A stretch of DNA of 7,562 nucleotides. Origin: Spirochaetota bacterium. GTDB taxonomy: Bacteria > Spirochaetota > Spirochaetia > Treponematales > Treponemataceae. The stretch is taken from contig JAKPSR010000173.1 in NCBI GenBank assembly GCA_029571425.1, positions 1 through 7,562 on the forward strand, written 5' to 3'. Positions 1 to 4,862 of the stretch are shown here, piece after piece (within the stretch, counting starts at the first letter, position 1; every line of letters starts with the position of its first letter). The position numbers and the translations under genes were made by a program. The notes under the pieces are model-generated. The model was not told the origin of the DNA, did not search any database, and was given only the letters and a program-made list of their open reading frames with translations.

Positions 1-502
1 CCTTGTCGAAGGCCTCGCCGACCGCGTCGTCTATCGTGGTGCCGAGCACCTCGACCTCGTCGAAACCGGACACGCGGCAAATGATCGAGTGGCCGCCCGA
101 GACGAGGAGGCCTAGGTAGGGATAGGGGATTTCCGCGGCGAGATGCGCGGCGTACAGGTGCCCGAGCATGTGATTGACCGCGACGAATGGCTTGCCCGTC
201 GCCCACGCGAGGGTCTTCGCGAAGGTAAGCCCGACGAGAAGCGATCCCATCAGCCCGGGGCGGCTCGTCGCCGCGATCCCGTCAATCTCGTCGATCGAGA
301 GCCCCGCGTCGGCGAGGGCCTGCTTGGCCACGGGCAGTATCCACTCGGCGTGCTTCCTGCTCGCGATCTCGGGAACGACGCCGTTGTAGGTCGCGTGGAA
401 CGGTATCTGGGTCGCGACAACGCTCGAGAGTATTTCGCGGCCGTCCTCGACGACGGCCGCCGCGGTCTCGTCGCAGGAACTCTCGATCCCGAGAACCTTC
501 AT
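1..502 (-). CDS. tsaD: tRNA N6-adenosine threonylcarbamoyltransferase TsaD, N-terminal part (truncated by window edge)
   Basis: The first 167 residues are visible; the C-terminal half lies beyond base 1. TsaD transfers the threonylcarbamoyl group from threonylcarbamoyl-AMP to A37 of ANN-decoding tRNAs, working with TsaB and TsaE in the cytoplasm. The protein opens with MKVLGIESSCDETAAAVV, the hallmark N-terminus of the Kae1/TsaD (ASKHA-fold) family. It continues with PEIASRKH, RPGLMGSLLVG, the metal-binding NHMLGHLYAAH segment (two histidines of the HxxxH motif), the phosphate-loop-like SGGHS and IDDAVGEAFDK. All of these match family blocks in order. The ATG at 502-500 overlaps the TGA of the upstream deacetylase gene (ATGA), and an AAGGA SD sits 9 nt upstream inside that gene, so translational coupling is likely. 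It is the third gene of the block starting with the sigma factor. Function is near certain; only completeness is unknown. Confidence 0.96.
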   Translation of the reverse strand, partial: MKVLGIESSCDETAAAVVEDGREILSSVVATQIPFHATYNGVVPEIASRKHAEWILPVAKQALADAGLSIDEIDGIAATSRPGLMGSLLVGLTFAKTLAWATGKPFVAVNHMLGHLYAAHLAAEIPYPYLGLLVSGGHSIICRVSGFDEVEVLGTTIDDAVGEAFDK

Positions 503-1590
503 TCCGCGAGGTCCTTATCGGTGGCGACGCGCGCGATCGTCGAGAGGGAAAAGCCCTTGCTCGCGAGTTCGGGGTACATATCGGTCAGTATCGCGGCGAG
601 CTCGTTCGACCATATGTGGCCGATCATCACCGCCGCGCCCTTTCGCTCCGCTATCTTCATGCCGGTATACACCGCCTCGACGATGGAGTCCCGATCCTGT
701 ATGTTATCTAAAAACACTGCACGCTCCCATATCGTAAAACCGCGCTCGCGCGCGACCAGAGGCGCCACTGTCTTCGCGTTCGTCCGCGAATCCAGGAAAT
801 ACATACCGCTCTCCCGCGCCACGTCAAGCACTACGCCCATCGCCACCCTGTCAGCCGTGATAAGCGAGCCTTCGTGGTTATTGATCCCCGAAACGGGTCC
901 GAGTTCCGCGAGATTTTTTTGAATTTGATCGCGAATCGCAGCCGGGGTCATGCCTTCGCGTATCGCGCCTGGCCCCGGATCCATCGTCTTGTTGATCGCC
1001 TGCATCGGCTGGTGCAGGATCACTTCCTTCCCGGCCGCGCGCGCCGCACGGGCCGCATCTTTAGAATACTGCAATCCGGGCAAAACGGCAATAGTGCACG
1101 GGAACGGAAGGCGGAGAAAGGGCTCGAGCTGGGCGAGGTTGTGCCCGGCGTCGTCAAAGACGAAAATAAGGGTCCCGCGCGACTTTCCGGGCCGCGGTCG
1201 CTCGGGCGGGGACGACGGGACAGTCGGGATCGGGGAACGGGCCGGAGGAGGAGTCGGTTTCGCGGGGCGGGTTGGGGCCACCGAGGGAGTGGAGACAACT
1301 GACGGGGTCGTATGCGTCGGGGCGGGACCGGGCCGCGCTGCGGGCCGCGCTGCGGGCCGCGTTGCGGGGGCCGGATCGGGCGCAACCGCGACCGGCGCGT
1401 CTACGGTCACGGGCCGGGTCACGGGCTCTGTAGGAGGATTGAGCGAAAAGCGGGTAAATAAAACGGCGAGCGAGGCCCCGATAATCACGGCGAGAACGAC
1501 CAGATTGGTCTTCAGCTCGCCCGACGACAGCCGGTGACGCCGTTTCGGGGCGGCGCGGGGGCGTCTTTTTCTGGCGGGCGGCTTGCTCAT
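499..1590 (-). CDS. Membrane-anchored divergent polysaccharide deacetylase (DUF610/YibQ family)
   Basis: Encodes 363 aa. Residues 1-28 are very basic (KRR and RKRRPR runs), residues about 29-46 form one hydrophobic segment (NLVVLAVIIGASLAVLF), residues about 51-138 are a Pro/Ala/Thr-rich linker, and about 140-357 form the catalytic-type domain. This predicts a single-pass inner-membrane anchor with the domain outside the cytoplasm. Family blocks seen: FVFDDAG (D146, D147), LPGLQYS, EVILHQPMQ (H193), DPGPGAI, GINNHEGS (H239), FLDSRT (D266) and MIGHIWSN (H325). PF04748 proteins share the NodB-like fold of carbohydrate esterases, but their substrate is generally unproven. The usual form of the NNH block is NNHMGS; here Glu replaces Met. 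I chose the ATG at 1590 over an in-frame TTG at 1599 because neither has a clear SD, while the ATG sits where a promoter at 1599-1627 would give a nearly leaderless mRNA. The TGA overlaps the tsaD ATG. Family assignment is strong; an envelope-glycan role is inferred. Confidence 0.88.
   Translation of the reverse strand: MSKPPARKRRPRAAPKRRHRLSSGELKTNLVVLAVIIGASLAVLFTRFSLNPPTEPVTRPVTVDAPVAVAPDPAPATRPAARPAARPGPAPTHTTPSVVSTPSVAPTRPAKPTPPPARSPIPTVPSSPPERPRPGKSRGTLIFVFDDAGHNLAQLEPFLRLPFPCTIAVLPGLQYSKDAARAARAAGKEVILHQPMQAINKTMDPGPGAIREGMTPAAIRDQIQKNLAELGPVSGINNHEGSLITADRVAMGVVLDVARESGMYFLDSRTNAKTVAPLVARERGFTIWERAVFLDNIQDRDSIVEAVYTGMKIAERKGAAVMIGHIWSNELAAILTDMYPELASKGFSLSTIARVATDKDLAE
1331..1366. repeat. 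Three tandem 12-bp repeats inside the deacetylase linker
   Basis: On the plus strand the unit ggccgcgctgcg occurs three times in a row, the third copy with one C-to-T change. In the minus-strand gene each unit encodes four residues, giving (A-T/A-R-P)x3 at about residues 76-87 of the proline-rich linker. The reading frame is kept, so copy-number change would lengthen or shorten the linker by four residues without disrupting the enzyme domain. Confidence 0.85.
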
Positions 1591-1598
1591 AGCCCGCA

Positions 1599-1627
1599 AG
1601 GATAAAGACTCACCCCCGGCCTGTCAA
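1599..1627 (-). promoter_or_regulatory. Candidate sigma-70 promoter for deacetylase-tsaD, nearly leaderless
   Basis: On the minus strand, positions 1627-1622 read TTGACA, a perfect -35. After exactly 17 bp, positions 1604-1599 read TATCCT (4 of 6 to TATAAT). Only 8 nt separate this -10 from the deacetylase ATG at 1590, so transcription would start at or within 1-2 nt of the ATG. The gene lacks a recognisable SD, which fits a leaderless or near-leaderless message. The promoter lies wholly in the 46-bp gap after the sigma gene. The weak -10 keeps the confidence moderate. Confidence 0.5.
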
Positions 1628-1636
1628 CCGACCGAA

Positions 1637-2464
1637 TCAGCCGTATACGAGCTCGCGCATCAACTGGGAATGCGCCTTGAGCTTCCGGATGGCACGAAGC
1701 TCAATCTGCCGGATCGTCTCTGCGGAAACCCCGTACTGCTTCCCGATCGTCTTAAGGGTCACGTTCTTTTCCTCGTTCTCGAGGTTAAAACGGCGGATCA
1801 TGATGTCCCGCTCGCCCTCTTTAAGCTCGCCGAGGATCTTCCGCACGCAGTCCTGCGTGTACTGGCGCATGAAAATCTCCTCAGGATTGTAGGTCGTGTC
1901 CGGGATCAAGTCCTTGAGGGAAACCGACTCCTCCTCGTCGATCTGGACGTCGAGGCTGGTAACGGCGGCCGAGCAGCTGACGATGTCGGCGACGTCCGCC
2001 GGGTCTATCGAAAGCTCGGCGGCGATCTCCTCGTTCGTCGGGGCGCGGGAATGGCGCTGATAGAGCTCGGCCGAAACCCGGCGGATCCGGGACACGAGCT
2101 CCTCCTTCCGGAACGGGAGGCGGATCAGGCGGCGCTTATTGGCGATCGCCCGGGTAATCGCCTGCTGAATCCACCAGCACGCGTAGGTGGAGAACCGAAC
2201 GTTATAGGTGAATTCGTACTTCTGGGCGGCCGTGATTAACCCGAGGTTCCCTTCCTGAATGATATCAAGAAGGTGCAGGTCCGGGGCCACGTACTTTCGC
2301 GCGATGTTGACGACGAGGCGCAGATTAGACTCAATAAGTTTCTTTCGCGCCTCAAGGTCACCCGCCTGGATTTTCTTCGAGAGGTCGATCTCCTCATCGA
2401 AATTGAGAAGCGGGTACTTGCGAATCTCGCGTAGGTAGTCTTTGACGGAATCTTGGTCACTCAT
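1637..2464 (-). CDS. Alternative sigma-70-family RNA polymerase sigma factor (RpoS-like/group 2)
   Basis: Encodes 275 aa. It directs core RNA polymerase to a promoter subset. Region 1.2 is at about 5-40 (SVKDYLREIRKYPLLN). Region 2 is at about 45-118: NLRLVVNIARKY (2.1), LLDIIQEGNLGLITAAQKYEF (2.2), then RFSTYACWWIQQAITRAIANKRR with the promoter-melting aromatics and W97/W98 (2.3-2.4). Region 3 follows (RLPFRKEEL, then PTNEEIAAEL), and region 4.2 with its helix-turn-helix (TLKTIGKQYGVSAETIRQIELRAIRKLK) is close to the C-terminus. Region 1.1 is absent and the length is far below a housekeeping RpoD, so this is a group 2 or RpoS-like factor. The ATG at 2464 is chosen over an in-frame TTG at 2485, which lies inside the sigma-54 -12 element; a G-rich SD (AGGCGGGGG) ends 5 nt before the ATG. 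It is the first gene of its block, and the sigma-54 promoter just upstream suggests RpoN control. The target regulon is not visible. Confidence 0.93.
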   Translation of the reverse strand: MSDQDSVKDYLREIRKYPLLNFDEEIDLSKKIQAGDLEARKKLIESNLRLVVNIARKYVAPDLHLLDIIQEGNLGLITAAQKYEFTYNVRFSTYACWWIQQAITRAIANKRRLIRLPFRKEELVSRIRRVSAELYQRHSRAPTNEEIAAELSIDPADVADIVSCSAAVTSLDVQIDEEESVSLKDLIPDTTYNPEEIFMRQYTQDCVRKILGELKEGERDIMIRRFNLENEEKNVTLKTIGKQYGVSAETIRQIELRAIRKLKAHSQLMRELVYG

Positions 2465-2484
2465 ACAAACCCCCGCCTTTATCA

Positions 2485-2501
2485 AGCAAGAAGCGTGCCA
2501 A
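2485..2501 (-). promoter_or_regulatory. Sigma-54 (RpoN) -24/-12 promoter of the alternative sigma factor gene
   Basis: The minus strand from 2501 to 2485 reads TTGGCACG, then CTTC, then TTGCT. This matches the sigma-54 consensus YTGGCACG-N4-TTGCW at every defined position, with the required 10 bp between the GG (2499-2498) and the GC (2487-2486). Counting the GC as -13/-12 puts the start near 2474, giving a leader of about 10 nt that begins with the GGGGG of the SD. Its place directly upstream of the sigma gene, in the same direction and in an intergenic region, makes chance unlikely. Sigma-54 promoters need an enhancer-binding activator; none is encoded in this window. Confidence 0.85.
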
Positions 2502-2526
2502 GTTAACCAATGTTTCTATAAAAAGA

Positions 2527-2555
2527 AATAACTCATTACATTGTAATAAGTTATT
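2527..2555 (-). terminator. 29-bp AT-rich palindrome: intrinsic terminator after kamA-like gene and/or operator
   Basis: Two 14-bp arms flank a single central base. On the minus strand the arms are AATAACTTATTACA and TGTAATGAGTTATT. The only mismatch becomes a G-U wobble in minus-strand RNA (a C-A mismatch on the plus strand), so the hairpin is best on the transcribed strand. It is followed by a T-rich tract (TTTCTTTTTAT, into about 2518). It starts about 50 bp past the stop of the KamA-like gene, as a factor-independent terminator would. Against this, the stem is almost all A-U, unlike typical GC-rich stems, and a perfect-symmetry core (ATTACA-A-TGTAAT) also resembles a repressor or Fur/PerR-type 7-1-7 operator. 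The two roles need not exclude each other. Confidence 0.6.
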
Positions 2556-2563
2556 GCGGACAA
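2535..2563 (-). promoter_or_regulatory. Possible sigma-70 promoter overlapping the palindrome
   Basis: On the minus strand, TTGTCC (2563-2558, 4 of 6 to TTGACA) is followed after 17 bp by TGTAAT (2540-2535, 5 of 6 to TATAAT). A start near 2528 would give a leader of about 64 nt containing the full AGGCGGGGG SD of the sigma gene. The -10 is part of one palindrome arm, so a protein bound to the palindrome would block it. AT-rich sequence yields such matches easily, so this is tentative. Confidence 0.35.
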
Positions 2564-2581
2564 CAATACAGAACCATACAG
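2562..2581 (-). repeat. Tandem 10-bp direct repeat upstream of the sigma-54 promoter
   Basis: On the minus strand two adjacent units read CTGTATGGTT and CTGTATTGTT (9 of 10 identical), a spacing of about one helical turn. They lie roughly 88-107 bp upstream of the predicted sigma-54 start, the usual distance for an enhancer-binding protein or another direct-repeat activator. The repeat is seen directly; the role as an upstream activating site is inferred. Confidence 0.55.
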
Positions 2582-2605
2582 TTTAGAGTATCTTTTTTTA
2601 TACGA

Positions 2606-3634
2606 CTACGCGCGGTAGGTGTATACTTTCCCGTCAATTCCCGTCACGCGAAGGGTATCCGAATTTGGCATACGGTCAGCCTCGATCAAGGCGAGCTCGG
2701 ATAAGGGGTACTTCCCTCCCCCGCCGGGCAAATCGACCGCGTACACCGGGAGGGATAGGCCCGAGCAAAGCCGACGGAGTTCTCGCCAGATTGAAAGCCC
2801 ATCGGACAGGGGAACCCGAAAGTGCGCGGTTCCGGGGGCTAGATCGCATTGAAACAGATATCCGGGCTTTATCCCGAGGGCGACAAGTTGGTTGAAAAGC
2901 GTGGCAAGGACCCGGGGCTCGTCGTTGATTCCCTTCAATAATACGGTTTGGCTCTGAATCGGTATCCCCGCGTCGAGAACGCGCGCGAAGGCGGCGCGTT
3001 GGGCGCTCCCAAGCTCGGCGGGATGGTTGACGTGAGGAATGAGCCACAGCGGGCGTACGCCGCGAAGGAAGCCGACGAGGGACTCGGAGAGACGCTCGGG
3101 GGCGAAGATTGGGGCGCGGGTGCAAAGGCGGATCACCAAGCTGGGCCTGACCGAGCGAATTCGCGCGAGCAAGTAGCGAAGCTCTTCCTCGGTCCCGGTC
3201 AGGGGATCACCGCCCGAGACGAGGATTTCCTCTACCTCGCCATTGGAGGAGAGATATGAAAGCACCGGTTCGAGCTCGTCTTCGCCGATGAAGCCCTCGG
3301 CGCGGGAGGTGTACCCGCGGCGAAAGCAGTACCGGCAATAACCAAGGCAGCGCCCGCTCGACAAGAGCAGGACCCGATTGCGGTATTGATGGACAAGACG
3401 CGGGGTGACGAGGTAGCGCGCCTCACCGAGTGGGTCGGCGCTCTCATTAGGAGAGACGACGCCTTCGGGGTCGGATGGCTCCACTTGGCGGCGCAGAGCC
3501 GCCTCGGCCGGGGTCCCCAGCGCCGCGTTTATGAGGACGCGATAGGCAGCCGGGACGGACACGGGAAGGCTAAACGCCCCGGGGTCGTCCGAGGGATTGG
3601 CTTCGCGCCAATCCCCGAAGCCGTCTTTAGGCAT
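2606..3634 (-). CDS. KamA-family radical-SAM, PLP-dependent lysine 2,3-aminomutase-like protein (KamA/EpmB)
   Basis: Encodes 342 aa. KamA enzymes interconvert alpha- and beta-lysine using a 4Fe-4S cluster, SAM and PLP; the shorter EpmB isomerises the lysine used to modify elongation factor P. Seen here: the cluster motif CLGYCRYCF (C96, C100, C103), SGGDPLTG at 140-147, CDLAPGTAHFR with D264, and DLPGGGGKYP with D301 and K308. As I recall Clostridium subterminale KamA numbering (C125/C129/C132, D293, D330, K337), all six residues align at a constant offset of 29, so the PLP lysine and both substrate-binding aspartates are kept. The chain stops about 45 residues before the KamA end and lacks its C-terminal zinc cysteines; the KamA Cys268 position is E239. 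Length is like EpmB, active site like KamA. The ATG overlaps the last 8 nt of the peptidase gene. Substrate, free lysine or EF-P, is unresolved; neither efp nor epmA is in the window. Confidence 0.87.
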   Translation of the reverse strand: MPKDGFGDWREANPSDDPGAFSLPVSVPAAYRVLINAALGTPAEAALRRQVEPSDPEGVVSPNESADPLGEARYLVTPRLVHQYRNRVLLLSSGRCLGYCRYCFRRGYTSRAEGFIGEDELEPVLSYLSSNGEVEEILVSGGDPLTGTEEELRYLLARIRSVRPSLVIRLCTRAPIFAPERLSESLVGFLRGVRPLWLIPHVNHPAELGSAQRAAFARVLDAGIPIQSQTVLLKGINDEPRVLATLFNQLVALGIKPGYLFQCDLAPGTAHFRVPLSDGLSIWRELRRLCSGLSLPVYAVDLPGGGGKYPLSELALIEADRMPNSDTLRVTGIDGKVYTYRA

Positions 3635-4862
3635 CCGCGCCGCCGAGCATCACGAGGGCCATGACGCACGCGTCGCCGACGAGGTTCTCGAGCACGCAGT
3701 ACTCGTCGCCCTGGTGGGCGGTCTCGTCCATCCGGCTCCAGACCACGGCGTCGAAGCCCGCCTTGCGGAGGCTTGCGCATACCGTGCCGCCGCCGATGCC
3801 GATCGGGCGAGGCTCGACCCCGTAGACCGAGCGAACGGCGCGGGAGAGTACGCCGACGACGCGCGCGTCGGCGGGCGTCGCGGGCGACTCTGCCGCCTGC
3901 TCCTCCGTCCACTCGATCGTGACGCCGCGCTCCGCCTCGACCGCGCGGGCGATCCGGGCGACGTCGGCGCGAACTCGCTCGAGGGGATACGCCGGCAGGA
4001 TGCGGCAATCGACGCAAAAGACGTCGTCGCCCGGGATGGTGTTGACGTTCGGGACGTTCGCCTCCTTCTTCGTCGGCTGGAAGGTGGAGCGATCGGGGTC
4101 GAACAGGGGATCGCGCCGGTCGTAGGCGGCCTCGAGCGCGTTAATCCTGAGGGCGAGGTCGCAGGCGGCGAGATGGGCGTTCACGCCCTGGTCGGGACGC
4201 GACCCGTGGGCTTGCACGCCGCGGGTATGGAAGCGGAGCCACAGGAGGTTCTTCTCCGCGACCTCGATCGTGCCGCCCTCGGCGTCGCCGCCGTCGGGCA
4301 CCAGGATCAAGTCCTCCTTTCGGAAGAGGTCGCGCGCGGATAGGAGGTACCTGATGCCGTGGGCGGAGCCCACCTCCTCGTCGGCGACGAAGAGAAGCTT
4401 GATCGTGCGGGCGGGGACGATCCCGGTCTCGACGAAGGCGCGGGCGGCGAAGATCGAGGAGACGAGGCCCTGCTGGTTGTCCTCGACCCCGCGCCCGTAG
4501 AGGCGCCCGTCGCGCTCGACGACCGTCCAAGGATCGCTCGTCCACTTAGAGAGCTCGCCCGCCGGCACGACGTCGAGATGGGTCATCACCCATACGCGCG
4601 AGGTATCGTCGCGGCCGGGCACGGTGGCGATCAAGTTGGGGCGCGAGCCTGAGGGCACGCGTGGGTCGGGCGAGTCGATCCGCTCGAGGGTATCGATACC
4701 CCAGCGCCGAAGGAAGGACTCAAGCACCTTGCATTTCTCGAGCTCGCCGGTCCCGCCCGACTCGGGCGCGAGCGCGGGCACCGCGGTAAGGGCGCGCTGA
4801 AGCTCGACCATCTCGCGAACCCTGCCCCGGATATCCGCGTCGAGCCGCTCTCTATCGGTCAT
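3627..4862 (-). CDS. M20-family zinc metallopeptidase / amidohydrolase (ArgE/DapE/CPG2 type)
   Basis: Encodes 411 aa. M20 enzymes are cytoplasmic di-metal hydrolases that cut peptides or N-acyl amino acids. The motif set is complete: THLDVVPAG (H95 ligand, D97 next to the catalytic site), YGRGVEDNQQG (D128 bridging aspartate), FVADEEVGS (E162 general base and E163 ligand), VPDGGD (D190 ligand) and DETAHQGDEY near the C-terminus (H383 ligand). Residues about 200-320 correspond to the inserted dimerisation/lid domain. The start is the ATG at 4862, whose first base falls in an ATGA overlap with the galE stop and which has a perfect AAGGAGG SD 7 nt upstream; a GTG at 4910 lies within galE and lacks this support. 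The gene ends with TAA overlapping the next gene by 8 nt. Motifs do not separate dipeptidase, deacetylornithine deacetylase and succinyl-diaminopimelate desuccinylase activities; no arginine or lysine biosynthesis gene is adjacent, so a peptidase role is at least as likely. Confidence 0.92.
   Translation of the reverse strand: MTDRERLDADIRGRVREMVELQRALTAVPALAPESGGTGELEKCKVLESFLRRWGIDTLERIDSPDPRVPSGSRPNLIATVPGRDDTSRVWVMTHLDVVPAGELSKWTSDPWTVVERDGRLYGRGVEDNQQGLVSSIFAARAFVETGIVPARTIKLLFVADEEVGSAHGIRYLLSARDLFRKEDLILVPDGGDAEGGTIEVAEKNLLWLRFHTRGVQAHGSRPDQGVNAHLAACDLALRINALEAAYDRRDPLFDPDRSTFQPTKKEANVPNVNTIPGDDVFCVDCRILPAYPLERVRADVARIARAVEAERGVTIEWTEEQAAESPATPADARVVGVLSRAVRSVYGVEPRPIGIGGGTVCASLRKAGFDAVVWSRMDETAHQGDEYCVLENLVGDACVMALVMLGGADA

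Noticed and set aside
143..922. Long plus-strand open frames (also at 1583-2239, 3597-4343 and 5159-5845)
   Set aside because: They lie opposite well-supported minus-strand genes, have no recognisable domains or SD sites, and are expected in GC-rich DNA as shadows of coding sequence.
1331..1366. The 12-bp repeats as a CRISPR or mobile-element remnant
   Set aside because: The units are directly adjacent with no spacers, encode an in-frame Pro-rich peptide, and show no terminal repeats.
1637..2464. Calling the sigma gene rpoD (housekeeping)
   Set aside because: It lacks region 1.1 and the long spacer, is only 275 aa, and has a sigma-54 promoter, all of which point to an alternative factor.
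2465..2485. In-frame TTG at 2485 as the sigma factor start
   Set aside because: It lies within the sigma-54 -12 element and upstream of the predicted start; the ATG at 2464 has a G-rich SD and matches the normal family N-terminus.
2591..2600. Plus-strand T run as a terminator
   Set aside because: No stem precedes it on the plus strand and no plus-strand gene ends there; on the minus strand it is just an A run after the KamA-like stop.
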